This document shows, piece after piece, positions 53,455 through 62,266 of a stretch of 64,000 nucleotides of DNA. Origin of the DNA: Leptospirales bacterium (lineage in GTDB: Bacteria > Spirochaetota > Leptospiria > Leptospirales > Leptonemataceae); NCBI GenBank assembly GCA_019694655.1, contig JAIBBN010000014.1, positions 21,062-85,061 on the forward strand. Direction: 5' to 3'. The stretch's first letter is position 1. Every line of letters begins with the position of its first letter. The position numbers and the translations under genes were made by a program. Below the pieces are notes generated by a model that worked only from the letters and a program-made list of their open reading frames with translations, did not search any database and was not told the DNA's origin.

Positions 53455-54999
53455 TCAGCCTCCCGGGACCGCTTCCTGCGGGCTCGCGGAACGCTGCGTT
53501 GTCAACGATTCTCCGTGGCGCAGCGCGCTGTAAACCATATCATAGTCGTTTCCTGCATTCCACATCATCCAACCGCGGCCGCCAGCGGCGCTGCTGCCGG
53601 CAATCTGCTGGCGAATGTACTCTTCATTGTAGCGCGTAACTCGCCACTTGAAGGCCTGCACCCAGGGACGAATTACAATGCCCGATCGCGCTCGATCCTT
53701 GAAGCGCTGTACTCCCTCATTGTAAAAACGAAACGGTTCGTCGGCGGGGTTCGCAATTCCCCCCCAGCCGCGATGAAAATGCGAAGGGTAGAGCATCGGC
53801 GAAAGAATGTCTACGAAGCGTGACAGACGCTCGATTCTCTGCCCCGTCGATTTGACGTCGACCTCTTCGCCCCAGGCCACAATTCCGAAGATGTCAATGG
53901 ACAGACGCGTATTCGAGGCCCGTGTCAACAACCAGGCCCCGGCCAGAAAGCGCGCCAGAAAGCCGGTCTTATCGTGAGGAGATTGAACTCCATGGTAGGA
54001 GACGCCGGACAGATTTCCTTCCGCCGGGTAGCGCACGTAGTCGAACTGGATCTCGTCAACTCCGAGTCCTATCAGTTCCTGAACGAGGCCAAGATTGTAG
54101 CTGCGCACTTCCTCCTGGCCTGGATCAACCCACAGCGGTCGACCTTTTACCAGCAAGATGCCGCCAGCAGCGTTGCGATCGTGGATAGCGAGGTCGGGCC
54201 TCTGTGTTGCCAAATTCTGATCTTGAAAAAGCGCGGTTCGCGCGATGACAAACATTCCATTTTCGTGGAGATAACGGATTGTCTTCTGAATGTTGCGGAT
54301 CGGCGGATCGTAGCGACGGTAGCGCTCGATATTGGGCGCTGCACTGCGGTAGTTGACAACGCCAATCACGTCTTTGACATCGAAAACGACGCCGTTGGCG
54401 CCGATCGATCGTAAGCGGCGCACTTCGGCGGCCAGACGCGAGGGACGCATATTGTCGCCGGAGAGATATACCGCACGCACTGGTTCCGCGACCACATCGC
54501 CAATCGGCGCATTTTGAAGAGGCGCAAGCAACGGCGCCGGGATCTGAACCTCCGCGCCAACCTTGCAAGTTGCAGCCTGGAAGGCGCCGCGGTTGTCGGC
54601 AATGAGCCGCTGCTGGAGTTCCTCGCGATCAAAGATAGCGCTGAAGTCGTAAAGACGCGAACTCATCCTGGAGGCCGCTTCTTTGCCCTGGCAGGTATAG
54701 ATCAGCGCCGGGCCTTGCCGCCGCAGTCCTGTCGGGAGAGCTGCCGGCGCCTGAGATGGCTGAGACAGCCTGCTATCAGCTGCGACCGCCTGCCCGGGCC
54801 ACTGCACTTGCAACCAGGCTCGTTGCTCTACGGCCCAGATTGCGCCAGCCGCGCCAATCGCAATTGTGGTCCACAGTGCGGCGCGGCGCCAGCGAACCGA
54901 GCCCGCCGGGCTCGGTGCAATTCTAGAAAGGGCCCAGGCATCGATCCGGGATTCCAGGAGGCGCAGCAGAGCCGTTGCCAGATTTTGCAGGGTCTTCAT
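53455..54999 (-). CDS. DUF4015 putative glycoside hydrolase, membrane-anchored
   Basis: 514 residues. One membrane helix (about residues 40-60: ALWTTIAIGAAGAIWAV), a linker, and a TIM-barrel-like DUF4015 domain: VFDVKDVIGVVNY, IARTALFQDQNLA, LWVDPGQEEVRSYNLGLVQELI, VDEIQFDYVRYPAEG, ILSPMLYPSHFHRGWGG and RPWVQAFKW. Asp/Glu residues on FDYVRYP are candidate catalysts. The domain lies outside the inner membrane and is thought to act on polysaccharides; the substrate is unknown. Together with the EAL gene it forms a likely operon. Confidence 0.82.
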   Translation of the reverse strand: MKTLQNLATALLRLLESRIDAWALSRIAPSPAGSVRWRRAALWTTIAIGAAGAIWAVEQRAWLQVQWPGQAVAADSRLSQPSQAPAALPTGLRRQGPALIYTCQGKEAASRMSSRLYDFSAIFDREELQQRLIADNRGAFQAATCKVGAEVQIPAPLLAPLQNAPIGDVVAEPVRAVYLSGDNMRPSRLAAEVRRLRSIGANGVVFDVKDVIGVVNYRSAAPNIERYRRYDPPIRNIQKTIRYLHENGMFVIARTALFQDQNLATQRPDLAIHDRNAAGGILLVKGRPLWVDPGQEEVRSYNLGLVQELIGLGVDEIQFDYVRYPAEGNLSGVSYHGVQSPHDKTGFLARFLAGAWLLTRASNTRLSIDIFGIVAWGEEVDVKSTGQRIERLSRFVDILSPMLYPSHFHRGWGGIANPADEPFRFYNEGVQRFKDRARSGIVIRPWVQAFKWRVTRYNEEYIRQQIAGSSAAGGRGWMMWNAGNDYDMVYSALRHGESLTTQRSASPQEAVPGG

Positions 55000-55188
55000 A
55001 CCTTACCCCAGTGCGGCAAATCTGCCGCATGGACAACTTTTGTGCAGTGCATCATAAGGCAAGCTAAAAACAGTTCAAGGGTTTTCGATTGCCCTGCGCG
55101 GCAGCCCTGGGCCACAGGAATGCCACGCGAGACGAGGACGGCCTGAAACGGGCGCTCCTGGCTCGAGAATTTTAAGCAAGGCAGCGAT

Positions 55189-55968
55189 GTGAAGATTCAT
55201 CCGACAGCAATCATCCACCCGGAGGCAAAGTTAGCGGACAGCGTTGAGGTTGGGCCCTATTCAATGATCGACGCCGACGTCGAGATTGGCGAGGACTGTT
55301 TCATAGATTCCCACGTTCGCATCTATGCCAACGCAAAGATCGGCCGCAGCAATCGCTTCTCGACCGGCGCCGTAGTCAATTGCGAGCCACAGGATTTGAG
55401 CGTCGCCCCGGGCTCGCCGCGCTACCTGGTCATTGGCGATCATAATATCTTTCGCGAACATACCAACATCCACGGGTCTGCAAAGCCGGACCATGCCACT
55501 CGAATTGGAAATCACAACTATTTCATGGGACTGTTTCATGTGGGTCACGATTGCATCATTGGCGATCACAACATCCTGACCCATGGCGCAGTAATTGCCG
55601 GTCACGTAACGGTCGGCAGCCACGCTTTTATTTCAGGTCAAGTCGCGGTTCATCAGTTTTGCCGAATCGGGGACTATGCAATGATAGGCGGCTGCGCCAA
55701 AATTGTAAATGATTGCCCGCCCTTCGCGACAACCGATGGCAATCCGGCCGCTGTAGTTGGACTGAATGTGATTGGATTGCGCCGCGGCGGCTTTTCAGCG
55801 GAGCAGCGCGCCGCAATCAAAGCGGCTTACAAGGTCATCTATCACAGTGGATTGAACCGCAGCCAGGGCGTCGCGGAATTAAAAAAGAACGGTTCGAAGC
55901 TGCCAGAAGTCGAAATGATCATCAAATTCTTTGAGGAAAGCGAACGGGGCGTGGAAAATCATCGATGA
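55189..55968 (+). CDS. lpxA: UDP-N-acetylglucosamine acyltransferase (lipid A synthesis)
   Basis: 259 residues built from hexapeptide repeats (left-handed beta-helix). HPTAIIHPEAKLADSVEVGPY is the family N-terminus; the catalytic histidine is His120 in GLFHVGHDC (aligned with His125 of E. coli), followed by GQVAVHQFCRIGDYAMIGG; the C-terminal helical part is present. It adds a hydroxyacyl group to UDP-GlcNAc or the 3-amino analogue used by Leptospira, which cannot be decided here. The GTG start has a GCAGCGAT upstream. It is not next to other lpx genes. Confidence 0.93.
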   Translation: MKIHPTAIIHPEAKLADSVEVGPYSMIDADVEIGEDCFIDSHVRIYANAKIGRSNRFSTGAVVNCEPQDLSVAPGSPRYLVIGDHNIFREHTNIHGSAKPDHATRIGNHNYFMGLFHVGHDCIIGDHNILTHGAVIAGHVTVGSHAFISGQVAVHQFCRIGDYAMIGGCAKIVNDCPPFATTDGNPAAVVGLNVIGLRRGGFSAEQRAAIKAAYKVIYHSGLNRSQGVAELKKNGSKLPEVEMIIKFFEESERGVENHR

Positions 55969-55993
55969 TAGACGCGTCCGCAGGAGGGTTGCG

Positions 55994-56272
55994 ATGGCTA
56001 CGGAAGGTGGAATGCAAGAACGCGAGGCGGCGGCGCAGTTGCGCGAAAGCCTGCAGATTCTCCGGCAAGACGCGGCTGAACTGCAGCAAAAGGCGGCGGC
56101 CACTCTAAAGGAGTTTAAGGAGAAGCTGCCGCAGTACAAGGATGCGGCCAACGAGGCGATCGATCAAGTTGGCGACTATGTGCGACAGAATCCGCAAAAA
56201 GCGGCAATCATTGCGGCCGGCGTAGGCGTGGGCGTGGGAGTGATACTTGGACTCCTGATGCGCAATCGTTGA
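55994..56272 (+). CDS. YqjD/DUF883-like small membrane protein
   Basis: 92 residues from ATG 55994 (AGGAGG 6 nt before). A helical coiled part with LRQDAAELQQKAAATLKEFKEKLPQYKD, then YVRQNPQKAAIIAAGVGVGVGVILGLLMRN: the C-terminal Gly-rich transmembrane segment of ElaB/YqjD/YgaM-family proteins. E. coli YqjD tethers ribosomes to the membrane in stationary phase; the role here is unknown. Between lpxA (25 bp) and the next membrane protein (7 bp). Confidence 0.78.
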   Translation: MATEGGMQEREAAAQLRESLQILRQDAAELQQKAAATLKEFKEKLPQYKDAANEAIDQVGDYVRQNPQKAAIIAAGVGVGVGVILGLLMRNR

Positions 56273-56279
56273 TGGTATC

Positions 56280-56834
56280 GTGAGCGAGGCCTCCGATCGT
56301 CGCCGGCGCACAAGCGCGAGACGCGCTGGCCGTCGGAAGCGGAGCGGGGCGGACCGGGTGGGCCGCGCCGCTTCTAAGAAGAACACCGCTTCGCAGGACG
56401 CTGGCGGCGTAGCAGAGGACCATCAGCGGGAAGAGGAATCCAGGCGGCGGGAACGCATGCGCTGGACCTACTATCCGCTTTTTGATGCGCTGTTGCTTCT
56501 GTTGCTACGCCCGGCGCGATTTGCCGAAGCGCTGGCCGGCTACTTGCGGGAGGAGGCGCGCTATCGTAGCGCGCTGGCCTTGCGCTCTGCAGCCTGGTTT
56601 TTCCTGGCGGCGCTTTTTCTTGGAGGCGCCGCAATATTCGCGCTCTACGCCGGCTTCAGACTGACCGAAACTCTAATTGGAAATACGACGGCGGCGGCCG
56701 GCGTCTGGGCCGGCGCTGCCGTATTGCTGGCGGGATTGTTTGTCTATCGCGCAGTTCGCCTTGCTGCGCGATTGTTTGAGGCGGACCCGCAGCGGCCAAA
56801 CATCCGCGACTACCACAATCCCTACGAACCTTGA
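56280..56834 (+). CDS. Two-helix membrane protein, holin-superfamily-like
   Basis: 184 residues from GTG 56280. A very basic, low-complexity N-terminus (RRRRTSARRAGRRKR) precedes two hydrophobic segments, AAWFFLAALFLGGAAIFALYAGF and AAGVWAGAAVLLAGLFVYRAV, resembling the 'phage holin family' proteins often encoded after YqjD-type proteins in bacteria. It is not necessarily phage-related. The start may lie further in (ATG giving MRWTYYPLFD), as the basic extension is unusual. Confidence 0.6.
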   Translation: MSEASDRRRRTSARRAGRRKRSGADRVGRAASKKNTASQDAGGVAEDHQREEESRRRERMRWTYYPLFDALLLLLLRPARFAEALAGYLREEARYRSALALRSAAWFFLAALFLGGAAIFALYAGFRLTETLIGNTTAAAGVWAGAAVLLAGLFVYRAVRLAARLFEADPQRPNIRDYHNPYEP

Positions 56835-56840
56835 GTACCG

Positions 56841-57578
56841 ATGGATCGCTACCGCGACTACTGCAATGCATTGGGCGTAGGACCCGGCGATAACGCTGAG
56901 ACCGTCAAACGCGCATTCCGGACGCGAATCAAGGCGCTCCATCCCGATGTGACGCGCAACGCAAAGGATGAAAAGCAAGCGCGCTTTCTGATTGAGGCTT
57001 ACGAAGCATTCAAGCAAGGCGTACCGGTCCCGGAGCAGCCGCGCGTCGTTCGTCGACCGGCTGCCGAGCAGGGCGTACCCATGGACGCCTACCAGCGCGG
57101 CCGCACGCAAGGTCGCGAGGCCTTCGAGCGCGCCATGAACGGGGAAGGATTCCTCAAAGATGTTTTCGTCAATCTCTCCGGAAGGGTATTCGTAGACGAT
57201 CCCGAGGACGAGCCGGGCGACGCCGCCGCCAGCAGCGGGTCTGCAAGCTACGCCAGAAACGGCTTCGAACGCACGACACAGTCTGACCTTGATGATATTC
57301 TGCGTGGCGAATTCTCCGGCGCCACGGAATCGCTTTCTGAAAGTCGCGAATTTTTTCAGCGCGCAGAAGCGGCGCTACGTAATACAGTAGAAAAATTCGA
57401 ACGCCGCGAGAATCGCTTTCGCCGCCAATGGTCTCGCGACTACATTGCGGACCTGACTCGCGTGCAGGTGCTATTTCGCGATGTAGCCCGCCAGCATTCA
57501 ACTTTTTCCGTTCGGTCCCTATCGCGGGTGCGGCAGATTCACGAGTTGATTGCTGAAATCCGCAAAGCGGCGCGTTGA
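56841..57578 (+). CDS. J-domain (DnaJ-like) protein
   Basis: 245 residues. The J-domain is at the N-terminus: YCNALGVGPGDNAETVKRAFRTRIKALHPDVTRN, with the HPD motif at 34-36 needed to stimulate DnaK. There is no Gly/Phe linker or zinc finger, so it is a class C co-chaperone. The remainder is charged helical sequence (for example FFQRAEAALRNTVEKFERRENRFRR). It starts 6 bp after the previous gene. The co-chaperone target is unknown. Confidence 0.87.
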   Translation: MDRYRDYCNALGVGPGDNAETVKRAFRTRIKALHPDVTRNAKDEKQARFLIEAYEAFKQGVPVPEQPRVVRRPAAEQGVPMDAYQRGRTQGREAFERAMNGEGFLKDVFVNLSGRVFVDDPEDEPGDAAASSGSASYARNGFERTTQSDLDDILRGEFSGATESLSESREFFQRAEAALRNTVEKFERRENRFRRQWSRDYIADLTRVQVLFRDVARQHSTFSVRSLSRVRQIHELIAEIRKAAR

Positions 57579-57586
57579 GCGATCCG

Positions 57587-57605
57587 CTTCAGCTAAGCGC
57601 TGAAG
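57587..57605 (+). terminator. Small hairpin between convergent genes
   Basis: CTTCAGC, loop TAAGC, GCTGAAG lies between the J-domain gene stop and the GH31 stop. It has a 7-bp stem and no T run, so its termination role is uncertain. Confidence 0.35.
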
Positions 57606-57613
57606 GCTTACCG

Positions 57614-59950
57614 CTATTGCCAGTCCAGGCGGTAGTCGAAGCTGGCCTCACTGAAATTCAACGGCACATCAAACTCAAAAAATCGTGCGCTGCGGTCTTC
57701 GCCGTTCAAAGGAGTTTCTCTCCCCTCGAATTGCTTTCCGCGCAGCGACATTACCCGAAATTGCGGCGGCAGGCGCAACCGAAGCTGCTGGAAGGGCGGC
57801 GTGTACTTCTTCCGTACAATTTGCGTTGAGATCAAAATATTTCCGCTGCGATCCTGCTCTCCGCGGAAAGCCTGTTCATAGAGATCGACGCCGCTCTGGA
57901 CGCTGACCCCGTCATCGAGGCGCACTCTGCCCTCCATTGCTTTTGCCGGATAGCATTCAAGGATCAAACCGCCAGCTACGGATTCAACTGCATTGCGCGC
58001 CACAGAGCAACAGGGGAGAATGGCGCCAGCTCGAACAAACAGCGGATAGTAGCCTGGTCGCACCGAAAGTTCAAGGACCTGCGCGCCTGCATAGCGCTCC
58101 ATTGATTCAAACTCATACCATTCGCCTGGCGGCAGAGCTACGCGGCGCAGCCGGGCGCCCTTCTCCAGCACGGGCGCTGCAAGCAAGTCCGTGCCGAGCA
58201 TGAATTGCGTATCGGCCTCCGTATCGCGCATTTCTGGATAATGGTAGAAGAGCGGGCGAACCAACGGCGCCCCGCTAAGATGCATCTCCCAGGCCAGAGA
58301 ATAGATGTACGGCAACAGTCGGTAACGACGGTGCATGTGTTTGCGTGAATTCTCCAGAACGTCCGGGCCAAAGCTCCAGGGCTCCTGAGCGTGCGAGTAA
58401 AGTGCAGTATGGACTCGAAAGAACGGCATCAGGGCGCCAAGCTCCATCCAGCGACTGAAGAGCTCTGGATTCTTAATCAGCTTAATCGCTTTGAGGACTC
58501 CCTGAAAGGGATGCCCGCCGGAAAACCCGCCAACGTCTGCGCCACAAAAGGGGGCGCCGGAGAGGCCAAGGTTCACGATCATGTTCAGATTCTGGCGAAG
58601 GTGATCCCAGCTGGAATGATTGTCGCCAGTCCAAACGGCCGCATATTTCTGAATGCCAGTAAAAGCAGAACGCGTCAGTACAAAGGGACGCAGTCCCGTA
58701 TGGCGGGCAAAGGATTCATTGGTTGCCTGACATTCAAGGTTCGCATAGGTATTACGCACAAGCGACTGACCGTCGGCCTGCAGCACGTCCTGATGGAGTG
58801 GATCGTATTTCTTTCCCATCCAGAGCACGGGATCATTCATGTCGTTCCAGATCCCGCTGACTCCCGCCGCAAACAACGCACCGTGTTCTTCGGACCACCA
58901 ACGGCGAACCGCAGGCTGCGTGAAATCGGGGAACGCTGTCCTGCCGGGCCAAACCTTGCCTATGAATGGCGTCTGTTCGCTGCTCAAACAGAAGGCGCCG
59001 GCCTCCGCGCCGCGTTGGTAGACGCCATAGTCCGACTGCTGGGCGACGCCCGGATCAACAATGGCCACTGTACGTACGCCCATTTCGCTCAACTTGCGGT
59101 GCATCTCGACCGGATCCGGAAAGTTGCGCGGGTGCCAGGTGAACACGCGGTAGCGATCCATATAGTCAATGTCCAGATGTATCGCATCCAGCGGCAGCTG
59201 CAGTTCGCGAAACCTGCGGGCAATTTGCAAAACCCTTTCCGCGCTACGATAGGACCATCGTGATTGGTGAAAACCGAGCGACCAGAGGGGCGGCAAGAAG
59301 GGCTTTCCGCTCAATTCTGCCACACGCTGCACAATGGAGGGCAACTCGCCTTCGATGACAAAAAAATCAAAACCGGCAAGCGCTGGCGGCTGCAGGGGTT
59401 GCAGATAGATGCCAGGCCCATCTGGATGAGCCGGATCGCTGCGTACTTGAACCTGCGATGGCGTAGTCAGGTTCAGAAGCACGCACAGGAAGCTGTTGTC
59501 TTTGCGGCGAATTAGAAAAATCGGAAAAGAACTGTAGGACGCGCCTTTGATACTGTAGAACAGCGTATCCAGATTCAACAATTGAAAACTCTGTTCATTG
59601 CGCAACAAGGCGCCGGTCGCAGCGCCAAACCCATGAACCCGGTCGTGTTCATGGAGCCGAACGCTGAAACTTGCCGGCTGATAGGCGCCTGTCTGCAGGC
59701 TGCCCGCCAGCAGTTCTCCCCGGTTGCCGAGAATGGAAAATAGTCCAGTCGCCGGATCACATAGAAAGCGCATCGACTTACGACGCGCTCGAAACATGCC
59801 CTGGCTGTCGCGATGAACCGCCAGTCGATCGACTCGCAGCTGCGAATTCAGAAAATCGACTGGCGGAAATCGATCGAGAGTTTCAGCGACGACGGAGATT
59901 CGGTAGACTCGCTCCGCATATACTCCGACCAGAACTGACAATGCTTGCAT
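57614..59950 (-). CDS. GH31 alpha-glucosidase-like protein
   Basis: 778 residues from ATG 59950 (frame open to a TTG at 59995). The GH31 TIM barrel is clear: LPLDAIHLDIDYMDRY, the nucleophile in GIWNDMNDP (the usual WNDMNEP with Glu changed to Asp), the acid/base in WTGDNHSSWDHL, and GADVGGF. GH31 enzymes cleave alpha-glucosides or alpha-xylosides. No signal peptide is obvious, so it may act in the cytoplasm on stored or imported glucans. It converges with the J-domain gene and diverges from a glycosyltransferase. Confidence 0.88.
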   Translation of the reverse strand: MQALSVLVGVYAERVYRISVVAETLDRFPPVDFLNSQLRVDRLAVHRDSQGMFRARRKSMRFLCDPATGLFSILGNRGELLAGSLQTGAYQPASFSVRLHEHDRVHGFGAATGALLRNEQSFQLLNLDTLFYSIKGASYSSFPIFLIRRKDNSFLCVLLNLTTPSQVQVRSDPAHPDGPGIYLQPLQPPALAGFDFFVIEGELPSIVQRVAELSGKPFLPPLWSLGFHQSRWSYRSAERVLQIARRFRELQLPLDAIHLDIDYMDRYRVFTWHPRNFPDPVEMHRKLSEMGVRTVAIVDPGVAQQSDYGVYQRGAEAGAFCLSSEQTPFIGKVWPGRTAFPDFTQPAVRRWWSEEHGALFAAGVSGIWNDMNDPVLWMGKKYDPLHQDVLQADGQSLVRNTYANLECQATNESFARHTGLRPFVLTRSAFTGIQKYAAVWTGDNHSSWDHLRQNLNMIVNLGLSGAPFCGADVGGFSGGHPFQGVLKAIKLIKNPELFSRWMELGALMPFFRVHTALYSHAQEPWSFGPDVLENSRKHMHRRYRLLPYIYSLAWEMHLSGAPLVRPLFYHYPEMRDTEADTQFMLGTDLLAAPVLEKGARLRRVALPPGEWYEFESMERYAGAQVLELSVRPGYYPLFVRAGAILPCCSVARNAVESVAGGLILECYPAKAMEGRVRLDDGVSVQSGVDLYEQAFRGEQDRSGNILISTQIVRKKYTPPFQQLRLRLPPQFRVMSLRGKQFEGRETPLNGEDRSARFFEFDVPLNFSEASFDYRLDWQ

Positions 59951-60063
59951 GGCGAGCTGCAAGCGCACTGCGGCGGGCCAGAGTCCTGGGGGCAACCAAT
60001 TTGAACTGCCTCAATCCGGAAAAACGGAGTCGCCCTGCAGACCGATCGACGGAGGTTTGTAGA

Positions 60064-60810
60064 ATGACCGGGCAGGACAGGCTGGTAATCATCCCGGCGC
60101 ACAACGAGGAACAGACCATTCGCGAAGTGGTTGAGCGCAGCCTCGCCTACGCTGACGTCTCTGTTACGGACGATGGCAGTCGAGATCAGACGGGGCGGAT
60201 ACTTGCAGAATTGCAGGCCGAATGCCGGGCCGGCAAACATCCCAATGCCCTCCATGTCATCATTCACGAGAAGGCGACGCATATTCCGCAAGGTCTCCAA
60301 GATGGCTTTCGCTGGGGGGTGGCCCAGAACTATCGCTGGTTTGTTACTATGGATGCGGGACTCTCGCATGATCCAGATGCCCTCCCCGGTTTCTTTGACT
60401 ACTCGGACGAATTCGATGTTGTAATCGGGCAACGTGCACAGCTCGAAAATGTGCCAGCCTATCGCCGTCTGATCAGCTGGTCCGCAGCCCGGATCGTCAA
60501 CTATGCGCTGACTGATTCCTTACTGGCCTTTCGCGGCCCCGGTCTGCGCGATTGCACCAGCGGCTTTCGCCGTTATTCGCGCCGCGCAGCAGAGACGATT
60601 GCTGACGCTCTGCTGCAATCGAAGGCCTTTGATTTTCATATGGAAGCGCTGGCACTTTGCGTGCGAGCAGGTCTGACGGCCGGCGAGCATCCTATCCGCT
60701 ATGTATTCTCCAATTCTTCTTTCAACAGCCGCGTTTTGCGGCAGGCCATGAAGTTCGGACTGCATCTTCTGGCCACCAAAGGCCGCCGGACAGCGCCTGG
60801 CAAAGCATGA
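60064..60810 (+). CDS. Family 2 glycosyltransferase
   Basis: 248 residues from ATG 60064, with GGAGG upstream. GT-A features: IIPAHNEEQTI, TDDGSRDQTG and TMDAGLSHDPDALPGF. The usual DxD metal motif reads Asp97-Ala-Gly here, and DG of the first acidic site is intact. RQ-type or dolichol-phosphate-mannose-synthase-like proteins share CTSGFRRYSR, also present. It may transfer a sugar to a lipid carrier. The start of the next, multi-span gene overlaps its stop (ATGA). Confidence 0.82.
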   Translation: MTGQDRLVIIPAHNEEQTIREVVERSLAYADVSVTDDGSRDQTGRILAELQAECRAGKHPNALHVIIHEKATHIPQGLQDGFRWGVAQNYRWFVTMDAGLSHDPDALPGFFDYSDEFDVVIGQRAQLENVPAYRRLISWSAARIVNYALTDSLLAFRGPGLRDCTSGFRRYSRRAAETIADALLQSKAFDFHMEALALCVRAGLTAGEHPIRYVFSNSSFNSRVLRQAMKFGLHLLATKGRRTAPGKA

Positions 60811-62189
60811 GCCTGGCCGACTACCAGCGTCGCTTACGCCGCATCGGCGCCAGACTATCGGCCTGGCCGGCGCCGCGCTGGGGGATTTGCCTGCTGGTCT
60901 TCTATGGCGTCCTGGCCACAGCTCAAATTGCACGCTATCATTTCAATCCAGGCGCTCTGTTGCACTTCGGCCACTACTATGTTTCCCAGAATGAGGCAAT
61001 TACTCCGCCCGGCGCCACGCGCTTCATCGGCAATGAGGCCAATGGCGGAAATGGCTACGACGGGCAGATATTCTATTACTATGCGCGCACTCTGCTGATA
61101 TCAGGAAAGTGGCCCAATGGTTTTAGTTTCGCCTATCGCGCGCCTCGAGTCGGCTATCCGTTGCTTGCAGCGCCGTTTGCTTTGCTCGCCCCGCTTTCGG
61201 AATCGCTGGCATCCTGGGCTACAGCCCTGGCCTTGCCCTTGATCCAGGCGCTTTTGCTCTCTGCAGCCGCCAGCAGCCTGTGCCGCATGCTCCCCGCGGA
61301 TCAACGCTGGAGCGCTTTGTTATTCATTCTGTCTCCCTTTTTGCTGCTTTCTTTTCTGCTTTCGGTCAGCGATGGCGTTGCAGTCTCCATGAGCCTGCTT
61401 GGTTTCGCCGCCTACCGACGGGCGCTTGGTTGGCCGCTGCAAACGCAGCGGCCCTTTGAGTTTTGGCCGCGCCAGCTGCCGGCGGCGAGGCTGTTACTCA
61501 GCTGGCTGTGTTTCTCACTGGCCATTCTGGCTAAGGAATCGGCGCTCTTTTTTCTTTTTCCCCTTGGGCTTGCCGCGCTGTGGAGCCGGCGAACAGCCGC
61601 CATGGCGCCTGTTGCACTGGCCCTCGCGCCGGCGCTGCTATGGCAACTGTACCTGCGTTCGGTGCAGGGGATGGCGCCGGCCGGCATCCTCGCGATATTT
61701 CTGGCGCCCCTGGACGGAATGCGCGGCATGCTTGCCGAATCGAGCGACCTGCTATGCACCTTCTTTAGCCACCCTGGATCAGAGGAAGCTCTAGCACTGG
61801 CAAAGCAATCAGCAAAATGGTTATTGTTTCTATATTTTCTAACTTCGCTGCTGGCGGCTCTTAGCGGTCGCTGGAAAGAAGGCTGGCCTTTTCGACTGGC
61901 CTTGCTCTTCACATTGCTGAGCATCGCCATCGCTGATTACTACTATTTCTGGAGCGTTTTTGACAACGTCGCACGGATGTTTGCTTTTACCACGCCGGCC
62001 TTGTTGCTTCTGGCGGCAGAGTCGCCACGATCGCGGACGCGGCCGGCGATGGTGATTCTTGGCGTTCTAAGTGTATTCGTAGCGCTGCGCGTTGCCGTGC
62101 TGAGCCCCAGGCTGCCGGCGGACGCTTTTGAGCCGTACGCAGGGCCCGGCTACGCAGCCCAGCGCCATCTGCCGCCTGGCGCCTGGTAG
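60807..62189 (+). CDS. Polytopic membrane protein, GT-C glycosyltransferase-like
   Basis: 460 residues with about ten membrane segments and a large early loop containing GNEANGGNGYDGQIFYYYARTLL, in the place where GT-C enzymes (PMT/ArnT/ALG type) hold acidic catalytic residues. It probably uses a lipid-linked sugar made by the adjacent family 2 glycosyltransferase; this is inference from the ATGA overlap. I do not recognise a subfamily. Confidence 0.6.
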   Translation: MSLADYQRRLRRIGARLSAWPAPRWGICLLVFYGVLATAQIARYHFNPGALLHFGHYYVSQNEAITPPGATRFIGNEANGGNGYDGQIFYYYARTLLISGKWPNGFSFAYRAPRVGYPLLAAPFALLAPLSESLASWATALALPLIQALLLSAAASSLCRMLPADQRWSALLFILSPFLLLSFLLSVSDGVAVSMSLLGFAAYRRALGWPLQTQRPFEFWPRQLPAARLLLSWLCFSLAILAKESALFFLFPLGLAALWSRRTAAMAPVALALAPALLWQLYLRSVQGMAPAGILAIFLAPLDGMRGMLAESSDLLCTFFSHPGSEEALALAKQSAKWLLFLYFLTSLLAALSGRWKEGWPFRLALLFTLLSIAIADYYYFWSVFDNVARMFAFTTPALLLLAAESPRSRTRPAMVILGVLSVFVALRVAVLSPRLPADAFEPYAGPGYAAQRHLPPGAW

Positions 62190-62266
62190 CGGCGCTGAAC
62201 CGGCAGGCGCAAACCTGTCGCCACTGGGCCAGCGAACTGCCTGCAAACAGAAATCCATCTCGTACA

